DNA from: Amphibacillus jilinensis Y1
GTDB lineage: Bacteria; Bacillota; Bacilli; Bacillales; Amphibacillaceae
NCBI RefSeq assembly: GCF_000306965.1
Contig: NZ_JH976435.1
Coordinates: forward strand, 462,016 to 526,015
Direction: 5' to 3'
Length of the DNA stretch: 64,000 nucleotides
The translations under genes and the position numbers were made by a program. The notes below the pieces were generated by a model, which saw nothing but the letters and a program-made list of their open reading frames with translations, was not told the DNA's origin and did no database searches. Of this stretch, positions 51,070-58,175 are shown in pieces (position 1 is the stretch's first letter; the number at the start of each line of letters is the position of its first letter).

Positions 51070-51115
51070 TATCACAGATAACCATTCGTAAAACACTCAC
51101 CTCAAAATAGAGAAC
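51068..51115 (+). repeat. Dispersed intergenic repeat, module A copy
   Basis: TTTATCACAGATAACCATTCGTAAAAC...CACCTCAAAATAGAGA matches the copy at 11867 and begins inside the tail of the MFS terminator. Confidence 0.72.
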
Positions 51116-51286
51116 AAAGGTAAAGGAGGAAGGAAAGAAGGGGAGTTATTTTGTTCAATTTAATCGAGATGTATTAAGCAGGACCTACGGTGACAGAAAT
51201 AGTTCTTTAACATAAAATTGGTAAACATATTCAAACATTAGCCGATATAAAAATAAAATAAGGAAATGATCCTGAAAGGAGATCCC

Positions 51287-52117
51287 ATGAATATCAGAGA
51301 CAAGGTAAAGCTTTCATTTTATTCAGACCAATTGTTGAAATCGGCTACCATGAATAGACCAGTAAAGGCAAAAGTTTCACAGGCACAAGTCGTCAAACAT
51401 AATGACAGCCTTTCCATAAGCAAACAAGCTGAAGCTGCCCAAAAAAACGCAGTGTCATTACGGTCGCAAATGAACGGTGTTCAATTTGAAATTTACAATC
51501 TTTATATGGACAGGCAACGTCTGAACAACCAGATCAACGAGGCGTTGAGTGAAAGTGGCATTTCCCTTTCTCAACATGAAAATCTAACGTTACATGTCGA
51601 CGGAAATAATAGCATTCGCGTTGAAGGAATTGAAGATGAGCAAAAACGAGCACAGATCGAAGCCGTTTTAAATGACGACGATAAACGATTCGGTGCGCGC
51701 CTTTTAAGCCACGCGGAGTTGGTCGGTGAACAAAACGGAATACCATTGGACAGAGAGGCGTACGAAAAATGGCATGTAAATGCGTTTTTGAAAACAGTTG
51801 CTGGACTGTCATTATCAGATGTCAGCTTGAATGAAATCGGAGAGATTACAGGTGGAAATGAACGGCTTGAGCGAGTGATTGAAGCGTCCATTGATCCGAA
51901 AAGCGACTTAGCGAATAGTTTTCAAAGTATGTTGAAAAAGTTGAAAAATGTCCTATTAAAAGGGCCCGACACCATAGCAGATAGATCGGCTTCTTTCGGC
52001 TACTCTGGTGGTACGCTTGTCGACCTCAATGTTTCAAAAGGATTCTCCACAGGCCAGTTAAACGAATGGTTGAATGATTCATTTCTTAAAGAAGTCTTGT
52101 TTGAGCAAGGGTTATAA
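51287..52117 (+). CDS. Unrecognised protein, 276 aa
   Basis: A 276-aa, soluble-looking protein with no recognised domain. It has an excellent ribosome binding site (AAAGGAGAT) before the ATG. The N-terminal part holds DSLSISKQAEAAQ (residues about 38-50), a helical stretch, and a segment LTLHVDGNNSIRVEGIEDE. This style occurs in uncharacterised Bacillus and Clostridium proteins. The C-terminus is rich in acidic and hydrophobic pairs. Third-position GC appears higher than in neighbouring genes, hinting at separate origin. No partner genes are evident. Confidence 0.75.
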   Translation: MNIRDKVKLSFYSDQLLKSATMNRPVKAKVSQAQVVKHNDSLSISKQAEAAQKNAVSLRSQMNGVQFEIYNLYMDRQRLNNQINEALSESGISLSQHENLTLHVDGNNSIRVEGIEDEQKRAQIEAVLNDDDKRFGARLLSHAELVGEQNGIPLDREAYEKWHVNAFLKTVAGLSLSDVSLNEIGEITGGNERLERVIEASIDPKSDLANSFQSMLKKLKNVLLKGPDTIADRSASFGYSGGTLVDLNVSKGFSTGQLNEWLNDSFLKEVLFEQGL

Positions 52118-52410
52118 TTAATAATTTATTTAAGAAATCTTAAGGAGTACGCTTTTTTGTGCATCGATTTAAACATAACTCTACATGTGTTTAAGGAGAC
52201 GTTTATTATTAACAGGAAGATCAAGAAACAGTTATCAAATACCTACATTTATTTAATTTGAGATATAACTAGATACCCCTGCCTATATTGATTTTCTATC
52301 TTAACGACGATCCGAAGTGAACTTTGTACATTGTCATGAAAGTGATCATCTCAAATTTCAACCGGAGGCGATAAATTGGATGCTTTATTCTTGTTCAACG
52401 CCAAGTATTA
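52118..52410. other. Intergenic region without recognised feature
   Basis: About 290 bp upstream of a strong promoter. It contains many stops in all frames and no clear hairpin; I see nothing to annotate. Confidence 0.5.
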
Positions 52411-52439
52411 TTGACATATCAAGTATTTAATGGTATAAT
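52411..52439 (+). promoter_or_regulatory. Full-consensus sigma-A promoter
   Basis: TTGACA at 52411-52416, a 17-base spacer and TATAAT at 52434-52439: every position is consensus. It drives the secreted/membrane protein pair. Confidence 0.85.
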
Positions 52440-52466
52440 AAGTAAAAATATTGGAGGAGTGATAGA

Positions 52467-53180
52467 ATTAGAAATGTAATGCTTTTGTTTTCCATGTTAG
52501 CCTTTCTTTGTATTACCATACTTCCTAGTGCTCAAGTTTTAGCAGCAAACTCTTTGTCGGAAAAAACTGAAAATTCAGAAGTGACTGATCTTTTTGTTGA
52601 ATTTATTGATCTGATGTTTGAACATGAAGATAATATCTTAGTAACAGACATATTTGGTTCTAATGTGACGCAATGGTTTAAAGAAGATGCCAATATAATG
52701 TTACAGCAAGATGATTATCAAAGTATTCATGAATTGGTAATTCAAAATAACTGGATAATAGGCTACTCTGAAACAGAAAATTTAACTAAAAAAAATGATT
52801 TTAGTGTGATGAATGATATTAGAAGTAGATCGGTTAGTTATAATTTTTATGGTTATGGTACTAATAGTACAACGACTAATTCTTTTCCAAAAGAATGGGT
52901 AGTTACACTTAGTGGGACATTTAGTTATAACATCAACACATATAGAATTACATCAGCTCCGGAACCTAATCTTACAATTCGAACCGCAAACTGGGGAGCC
53001 TCATTTAGTCCGTTTTTAGAAAATGTATCAACTTCAAGTTCGATTTCAGGATCTACAGTAAACCATTCGGCTAGTTATAAAATGGGTGGTACTTTAGCAC
53101 TTCCGATTGGTTCTATACCAATTGGTCATCCACTTGATTATGGAAGACACCATCACACAATTACTCATGGGATAAACTAG
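52467..53180 (+). CDS. Secreted protein of unknown function
   Basis: About 237 aa, with a signal peptide (hydrophobic LLFSMLAFLCITIL, cleavage likely after VLA). The mature part has an acidic helical half and a serine/threonine-rich, beta-type C-terminal half (from about residue 130) ending in a histidine cluster, DYGRHHHTITHGIN. No cysteines are seen in the mature protein. The only ATG in frame (52479) lies 21 bases from GGAGGAGTG. An in-frame ATT at 52467 is ideally spaced and adds an arginine before the signal helix, so I place the start there tentatively. It is followed by a membrane protein gene. Confidence 0.6.
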   Translation: MRNVMLLFSMLAFLCITILPSAQVLAANSLSEKTENSEVTDLFVEFIDLMFEHEDNILVTDIFGSNVTQWFKEDANIMLQQDDYQSIHELVIQNNWIIGYSETENLTKKNDFSVMNDIRSRSVSYNFYGYGTNSTTTNSFPKEWVVTLSGTFSYNINTYRITSAPEPNLTIRTANWGASFSPFLENVSTSSSISGSTVNHSASYKMGGTLALPIGSIPIGHPLDYGRHHHTITHGIN

Positions 53181-53193
53181 GTGGTATTAAAAG

Positions 53194-53667
53194 ATGCAAG
53201 TTATTTTAGATATAATTCAGAAAAAAAACTTTCAAATTATAGTTACAATACTAATTTCGGTTACCTTTATTACTTACGTATTCATTGATAAGCGCGCTCA
53301 TATGTACTCTCGTATGTTAGCAGGGCAAACGCTAATTACTGAAGACAATATAGCAAGATTTACACAGTTGAGAGATGCAACTTCGATTATTGAGCTCATT
53401 CTCTTGATGTTGTTTGTACTACCAATTATCATATTTTTTTTAGCAAAAGGAGATAAGAGGGACTTGATATCTCTAGTTGTTAAAAGTTCATTATTGCTCG
53501 GCATTCATATACTGCTGGCGTATGTCATATCAGAGATAATAGATGTACCCTCAGGAAACTTGTTAACCCCATTACTGCCGCCGTTTTCATTTCTAATGAC
53601 AGTGTGGCTTATACTGTGTATCTTGGGGATAGTGAACTTTTTTAAAAAGATTAGAGTAAATCATTAG
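53194..53667 (+). CDS. Four-helix membrane protein of unknown function
   Basis: A 157-aa protein with hydrophobic segments near residues 14-32, 63-84, 90-114 and 127-150; loops are short and mostly basic. No family was recognised. It lies 13 bases after the secreted protein gene, shares its strong promoter and ends in a terminator, so the two probably form a functional pair, for example a secreted factor with its membrane partner or immunity protein (inference). Confidence 0.7.
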   Translation: MQVILDIIQKKNFQIIVTILISVTFITYVFIDKRAHMYSRMLAGQTLITEDNIARFTQLRDATSIIELILLMLFVLPIIIFFLAKGDKRDLISLVVKSSLLLGIHILLAYVISEIIDVPSGNLLTPLLPPFSFLMTVWLILCILGIVNFFKKIRVNH

Positions 53668-53673
53668 CCGTCA

Positions 53674-53715
53674 GAAGAACCATTTTTCATTAGTAGAAAT
53701 GGTTCTTCATTTTGA
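53674..53715 (+). terminator. Terminator of the secreted/membrane pair
   Basis: GAAGAACCATTTTT pairs with AGAAATGGTTCTTC, followed by ATTTT. Confidence 0.8.
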
Positions 53716-53841
53716 TATACATTGTTTAGACGCATAAAAGGGATAGAAAAGAAGATATGTCGAATGTGACTTTATGTATGATATAGTAGTATGCGTTATG
53801 TTAGCGTTATAGTGGTGATATTATTGTTAGCATAAACTATT

Positions 53842-54582
53842 TTAATTATCGAAAGTAAATCCGCATTCTTTAAAGGCATCGCTTATTGGTGAATAATTTA
53901 ATTTTTCTTTAGCCTTTTGAATGTCCAACCTTTTATATTTATTATTTGAAATTGCATTAATAATTTCAAAAGTATTTCCAATATCGATTGAAATGCACTT
54001 ATCAACTAATTGAACAAGGTCCTCAGGGCTTAGATATGCACTCATATCTCTAGCATTTAAACTTTTATTATATTTCTTCACTTCATCAAACGCACCTATT
54101 CTTAATGCTATAAAGGGAATATGATATTCATAAGAAAAATAAGAGGCTAGAGATTCACAGAAAACTTTACTGACGCCATATAAATTTTTGGGTCGAACGG
54201 GGTCGTTTTCGCTTAATTGCACATCTACGGGATATGCTTCAATAGTTTGAGCGCTGCTTGCAAATATAACTTTTTTAACTTTATTATCTACAGCTGCTTT
54301 AAATACGTTGTATGTTCCTTTTATATTGCTTTCTAATATTGATTCGAAATTCTGTTCAGGATTAGGATTTCCTGCTAAGTGAATAACAACATCTATACCT
54401 GAAAACAATGATTTACAAGCCTGAGCATCATTTATATCTAATTCTTCAATTAGAAAATTATTATTCAATTTTGTTAGCTTTTTCTTGTCTATATCTGTTA
54501 ACGTTAGTGAATATTTATCTTTCAATCCATATGTCAAAGAGCTTCCTATTGCTCCAGCAGCACCCGTTAGTAAAATTTCCAC
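53842..54582 (-). CDS. NAD-dependent epimerase/dehydratase (extended SDR)
   Basis: A 246-aa short-chain dehydrogenase of the extended type: N-terminal dinucleotide motif TGAAGAIGSS, DVVIHLAGNPNP, FASSAQTIE with the catalytic serine, and YGVSK with the Tyr-Lys pair. The pattern NIKGTYNVFKAA resembles sugar-nucleotide epimerases and uronate dehydrogenases; at 246 aa it is on the short side. No sugar-pathway genes are nearby, so the substrate is open. Low GC codon use is like the accessory region. Confidence 0.8.
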   Translation of the reverse strand: MEILLTGAAGAIGSSLTYGLKDKYSLTLTDIDKKKLTKLNNNFLIEELDINDAQACKSLFSGIDVVIHLAGNPNPEQNFESILESNIKGTYNVFKAAVDNKVKKVIFASSAQTIEAYPVDVQLSENDPVRPKNLYGVSKVFCESLASYFSYEYHIPFIALRIGAFDEVKKYNKSLNARDMSAYLSPEDLVQLVDKCISIDIGNTFEIINAISNNKYKRLDIQKAKEKLNYSPISDAFKECGFTFDN

Positions 54583-54843
54583 TCAAATCATCTCCCATCA
54601 TGCATGTTATACATTCAATATACAGGGAATAATGTAAATTTACAATTTAGTTGACTTTAAGGGCTTGATCGTTGATTCCATTCGACTAGGATTTCTTAAA
54701 GTCTGCAGCTGATCAAAGCTGGCAGACGAGTTTATCTTAAAGTAGCTAGCTATCATGTTTATCAATGTAAGTTCTACGCTGTCTTTGAGACTAGTGTGGT
54801 CTAGGCAATGGATTTGAACTAGATGTTCGACCCAATACACTTA
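54583..54843. other. Intergenic region before the Tn3-type cassette
   Basis: A 66-codon minus-strand open frame (54640-54840) is present but shows no family signature or ribosome binding site and is left unannotated. No other feature was seen. Confidence 0.4.
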
Positions 54844-54848
54844 TTTAT

Positions 54849-54886
54849 GGGGTACCACCAACATTTTGACATAAAACCCACGTTAA
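54849..54886 (+). repeat. Left 38-bp inverted repeat of the Tn3-type cassette
   Basis: Starts GGGGTACCACCAACATTTTG, ends CCCACGTTAA. Differs from the right repeat at about six positions. Confidence 0.9.
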
Positions 54887-54905
54887 TACATTTTATGGAA
54901 TTAAA

Positions 54906-54942
54906 GATACGGCATTCCTTTTCTAAAGGGAGCCGTCTTTTT
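54906..54942 (+). terminator. Hairpin with T-run just inside the left end
   Basis: ACGGCATTCCTTT pairs with AAAGGGAGCCGT and is followed by CTTTTT. It may shield the cassette from outside transcription or be the leftover end of a deleted gene. Confidence 0.65.
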
Positions 54943-55068
54943 ATATGCACTTAAAATCTCAAAAAGAAGAACACAGTATAGGTTACAATATAAATGTACG
55001 AATTAGCACAAATTATCAAAAAATTCTTTTGTTTAAATTATAAAATGAATATACAGAGGTGTTGAGGA

Positions 55069-55941
55069 ATGGATTACTTTGAAAGAATACAAAAATCGAT
55101 TGAATACATTGAAAGGAACTTACAAGACGAATTGAATATTACTGAAGTTTCCTCAAAATCTTGTTTTTCAGTTTTTCATTTTCAGCGACTTTTCCAAGCA
55201 ATTACGGGATTTTCTGTGCAGCAGTACATAAGAGACAGAAGACTTTCTGAAGCTGCGAAATTACTGAAGGAAACGGAAAAGAACATATTAGAAATAGCAA
55301 TATCTTTTCAATATGGTTCCCAAGAAGCATTTACGCGCGCTTTTGTAAATTGTTTTGGTATAACCCCAGCTAAATATCGAAAAGAAGAAACTATTATAAG
55401 CCAGCAAATCAAAATTAACTTTTTGGATTATAAAAATAGAATGAAAGGAGATATAAGTATGAACAAACCTGAAATAACCTTACTGAACAAGAAACATATT
55501 ATCGGTTACGAGTACAAAACAAATTTAAATAACGAAAAATATTTTGCAGAAGTTCCGGGATTTTATATTGATTTTGGAAGAAATGAATATTATCAGCGAA
55601 TTCCTAAGAAAATTACACCTAATATGTCATACGGTATATCAACTAACTTTCATGATGATGGTCATTTTTCGTTTATTGTTGGTGAAGAAGTTCAAGAATC
55701 TAATACAGAATTAGAAAATGGTTTTGTGAATTTTGAAATTCCAGGGGGTAAATATGCTGAATTCAAAGTCAACGGCACCACTGATTTAGTTCAAAACACT
55801 AGAAGATACATCTATGGGACATGGCTACCTAATTCTAATTATGAAAGAAAAGATGGACCAGATTTTGAAGTTACAGATGTCTTAAATTCAACATTTCCAA
55901 ATGAAATGAAAATGAAGATTTACATACCCATTAAGGAATAG
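55069..55941 (+). CDS. AraC-family regulator with GyrI-like effector domain
   Basis: A 290-aa regulator. The N-terminal AraC-type domain (about 5-105) has two helix-turn-helices: LNITEVSSKSCFSVFHFQRLF (part) and ILEIAISFQYGSQEAFTRAF. The C-terminal half (about 130-290) is a GyrI/AraE-bind-type domain that binds small, often drug-like ligands. The layout resembles Bacillus YdeE. It lies inside the Tn3-type cassette, 17 bases before a GNAT gene it may control. GAGGTGTTGAGG precedes the ATG. Confidence 0.87.
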   Translation: MDYFERIQKSIEYIERNLQDELNITEVSSKSCFSVFHFQRLFQAITGFSVQQYIRDRRLSEAAKLLKETEKNILEIAISFQYGSQEAFTRAFVNCFGITPAKYRKEETIISQQIKINFLDYKNRMKGDISMNKPEITLLNKKHIIGYEYKTNLNNEKYFAEVPGFYIDFGRNEYYQRIPKKITPNMSYGISTNFHDDGHFSFIVGEEVQESNTELENGFVNFEIPGGKYAEFKVNGTTDLVQNTRRYIYGTWLPNSNYERKDGPDFEVTDVLNSTFPNEMKMKIYIPIKE

Positions 55942-55958
55942 CCTAAGGAGAGAATAGC

Positions 55959-56534
55959 ATGAATTTAGAAATGGTTTTTGGAAATTTTCCAATATTGGAA
56001 TCAGAGAATCTAGTATTAAGAAAGATTGAAGAAGTACACTTACAGGAAGTATATACGATCTACGACAACGACAAAATATTTGAATATTGTGGGATCATTC
56101 CTAAACATAACGTACAAACGGTAAGTAAGATGATTGGCCATTTTGATAGGGATTTCCATAAAAAAAGTAGAGTTAAATGGGGTATCTTTCAGAAGAATCA
56201 AAGTAATAAATTGGTGGGAATTATAGAAGCTATGGATTTTAACCAAAAAGTGGATATGGTGTCTATTGGTTACTTTTTGACAGAAGACGATTGGGGAAAG
56301 GGCATTGCAACTGAATCCGTTCGTAAGCTAGTAAAATTTTTATTTGAAGAAGTTAATGTAAACAGAATTCAAGCAGAGGTCATGCCTGCAAACGAGGTTT
56401 CAAAGAAGGTCCTCTTAAAAAACGGTTTTATAAAAGAAGGATTGTTAAGACAAGCTTCTTTATGGTCTGGTAAAGGAGTAATTGATTTAGAAATATACGG
56501 CATCCTTAGAGAAGACTATATACATTTAAAGTAA
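55959..56534 (+). CDS. GNAT N-acetyltransferase, RimJ/RimL type
   Basis: A 191-aa acetyltransferase. VSIGYFLTEDDWGKGIATESV (part) holds the acetyl-CoA pyrophosphate loop, and NRIQAEVMPANEVSKKVLLKNGF (part) is the second family motif. Relatives acetylate ribosomal protein N-termini, amino acids or drugs; the target is unknown. It forms an apparent two-gene unit with the AraC regulator in the cassette, and a weak hairpin at 56562 follows. Confidence 0.87.
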   Translation: MNLEMVFGNFPILESENLVLRKIEEVHLQEVYTIYDNDKIFEYCGIIPKHNVQTVSKMIGHFDRDFHKKSRVKWGIFQKNQSNKLVGIIEAMDFNQKVDMVSIGYFLTEDDWGKGIATESVRKLVKFLFEEVNVNRIQAEVMPANEVSKKVLLKNGFIKEGLLRQASLWSGKGVIDLEIYGILREDYIHLK

Positions 56535-56561
56535 AATAATACATCTATGTTAATTTTTAAT

Positions 56562-56585
56562 CCGTTCTCTTCTGAACGGGTTTCT
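56562..56585 (+). terminator. Short terminator-like hairpin after the GNAT gene
   Basis: CCGTTC pairs with GAACGG, followed by GTTTC; weak. Confidence 0.45.
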
Positions 56586-56619
56586 ATGTTAAATAAAATA
56601 GAAGATTTTTTGCTATTGT

Positions 56620-56856
56620 ATCTCAAGATCTACCAAGCACTTAATTGAACTAGCAGAAACATTTGAGGAAAGAAAGGTTAATTTCATTTCTATAAGGGAC
56701 AGTATTGATACATCGACTGCAATGGGGCGTTTTTTCTTTCGTACAATGGCAAGTATTGATGAATTAGAGAGGGACATCATCAGTGAACGTACGAAAGCAG
56801 GTTTACAATCTGCTAGAAGTAGAGGTAGGAAAGGCGGAAGGCCAACTAAGGAATAA
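56620..56856 (+). pseudogene. Serine recombinase (resolvase) remnant
   Basis: An open frame without its own start encodes the middle of a resolvase/invertase-type recombinase: SRSTKHLIELAETFEERKV, MGRFFFRTMASIDELERDII and SERTKAGLQSARSRGRKGG, ending at a stop after RPTKE. The N-terminal catalytic serine region and the C-terminal DNA-binding domain are both gone. It fits the tnpR of a Tn3-type transposon, of which this cassette is a relic. Confidence 0.85.
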
Positions 56857-56891
56857 ACTCTTTAAGACCCTTAAACCGATAAATTCTTGTG

Positions 56892-56926
56892 CCGGTACCC
56901 TTAAAGTAAGGTTTACCGGTTTTTTT
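56892..56926 (+). terminator. Terminator inside the right end of the cassette
   Basis: CCGGTACCCTTA pairs with TAAGGTTTACCGG, with one bulge, then TTTTTTT. Confidence 0.8.
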
Positions 56927-56941
56927 ATAGTAAAAAATGTA

Positions 56942-56979
56942 TTAGTGTGGGTTTTACGTCAAAATGTTGGAGGTATCCC
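56942..56979 (-). repeat. Right 38-bp inverted repeat of the Tn3-type cassette
   Basis: Inverse complement starts GGGATACCTCCAACATTTTG. Followed by the target duplication TTTAT. Confidence 0.9.
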
Positions 56980-57098
56980 TTTATTGAATAGATCTAATAT
57001 AAACTAGCTTTTATGATGTGAGCTATACATACGGCGTGAAGTCATTTTGTCGTTCAAAAAGAAATAGCAAAGAGCGTGTGTAAGAGGCGGTGAGAACG

Positions 57099-57191
57099 AT
57101 GATTATGAATGTTAATAGTTATAATCAAATCAAACAAAGCAGTAGGTCAGGTGAGAAGTCAATCAAAGATGGAGAACAGAATATAGTTTAG
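57099..57191 (+). CDS. Possible small protein or gene remnant, 30 aa
   Basis: A 30-codon frame with a GGCGGTGAG-type site upstream, starting MIMNVNSYNQIKQSSRSG. The N-terminus recalls the style of uncharacterised Bacillus/Clostridium proteins and may be the head of a gene that has lost its body. Weak evidence. The remainder of 56985-57303 shows nothing else. Confidence 0.25.
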   Translation: MIMNVNSYNQIKQSSRSGEKSIKDGEQNIV

Positions 57192-57206
57192 TCAAATTTA
57201 ATATTC

Positions 57207-57239
<33 letters not shown>

Positions 57240-57303
57240 AGTGAATATAGATCATTCATCTCATTAAAGAAGTATACTTATGATAGTGAGACAGAATAAA
57301 AAA

Positions 57304-58065
57304 TTAGATATGATAATCGATAAATGCTCTTATTAAATGATTAAATGCTTCTGCTTTTTTGGGCGGAATTTGGTGTGTCCCGTCTTCTACATAAGCTAAT
57401 TGAATAAACGTATTCTCTTGATAATACCTTCGATAATAATGTGTAAAGTCCGTGACATTGCCATAGATAAATAAGCTTTTACAGTTTATTTTATTGATAT
57501 AATGTCTAATATCTACCCGATGTGTGCTCAAATAATATTGATACCATTTATTTGGGTTTGATTGATGAATGTGCTTTAATAGTTTCTTTCGATCACTATC
57601 ATTTGTTGTATTACTAGCTGCTAGCCTATTTGATAAGAAATTTCTGGAAACCCGTAATGTAAACATACCTGCTAAATATATAAGATGTAACGCTGAAGTT
57701 TTAACGTTTGGATAGCCTCCAGCAATGATTAATGCTTCGATTCGATCTGGATAGTGACAAGCAAAGATTTGTCCAACTACGCCTCCAGCTGAGTATGCAC
57801 ATATAATAACTTTGTTAATGTCTTCTTTATCCAAGATGGCTTCAATCTCTTTACAATATTGATCGATAATATGTAGCCGATACTGAGCTGTGGATTGCCC
57901 GTGTCCACTAAAATCAGGCATAATTAATTGATAGTATTTAGCTAATGATAATTGTGTTTGAAAAACAATTCGGCCTAAACCTGGAGGATGAATGAAAAGT
58001 ATCGGTAAACCTTCACCAATTACTTCATAATAGATTTCATTTTGTTCAAACTTGACGGTTTTCAT
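57304..58065 (-). CDS. Alpha/beta hydrolase
   Basis: A 253-aa alpha/beta-hydrolase fold protein. HPPGLGRIVF holds the oxyanion loop, the nucleophile serine is in CAYSAGGVVG near residue 96, an aspartate lies in GNVTDFTHYY, and the catalytic histidine in VEDGTHQIP near residue 233. The inner ATG behind GGGGAGGG was chosen over a frame that begins 18 codons earlier. Substrate unknown; esterase, lipase or proline-iminopeptidase-like roles are possible. Confidence 0.85.
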   Translation of the reverse strand: MKTVKFEQNEIYYEVIGEGLPILFIHPPGLGRIVFQTQLSLAKYYQLIMPDFSGHGQSTAQYRLHIIDQYCKEIEAILDKEDINKVIICAYSAGGVVGQIFACHYPDRIEALIIAGGYPNVKTSALHLIYLAGMFTLRVSRNFLSNRLAASNTTNDSDRKKLLKHIHQSNPNKWYQYYLSTHRVDIRHYINKINCKSLFIYGNVTDFTHYYRRYYQENTFIQLAYVEDGTHQIPPKKAEAFNHLIRAFIDYHI

Positions 58066-58131
58066 AGTACCCTCCCCTTTACTATTTTGGTTTGCCCTTG
58101 TTTCTTTACCTTTATACAAAATAATACAGTA

Positions 58132-58175
58132 AAAAAGTAAAAGATTAGAGGTTAACCCTCTAATCTTTTACTTTT
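58132..58175. terminator. Terminator of the trhP genes
   Basis: AAAGTAAAAGATTAGAGG pairs with CCTCTAATCTTTTACTTT; on the minus strand it overlaps the last codons of trhP2 and runs into TTTTTT. Confidence 0.88.

Larger units (their letters stand above)
54849..56979. mobile_element. Tn3-family-derived cassette lacking a transposase
   Basis: A 2131-bp segment is bounded by 38-bp inverted repeats (54849-54886 and 56942-56979), which begin GGGGTACC/GGGATACC and end CACGTTAA/CACACTAA, the typical Tn3-family layout. Both ends are flanked by the same pentamer TTTAT (54844-54848 and 56980-56984), the 5-bp target duplication of this family. It carries an AraC regulator, a GNAT acetyltransferase and a truncated serine recombinase. 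No tnpA is present, so movement would need a transposase in trans. Confidence 0.9.

Noticed and set aside
54640-54840. A 66-codon minus-strand ORF next to the left end of the cassette
   Set aside because: No ribosome binding site, stop codon directly upstream, and no recognisable family. A transposase relic was considered but no motif supports it.
56783-57007. A 74-codon plus-strand ORF across the right end of the Tn3 cassette
   Set aside because: It is out of frame with the resolvase remnant, runs through a terminator hairpin and the inverted repeat, and shows no protein-like pattern.
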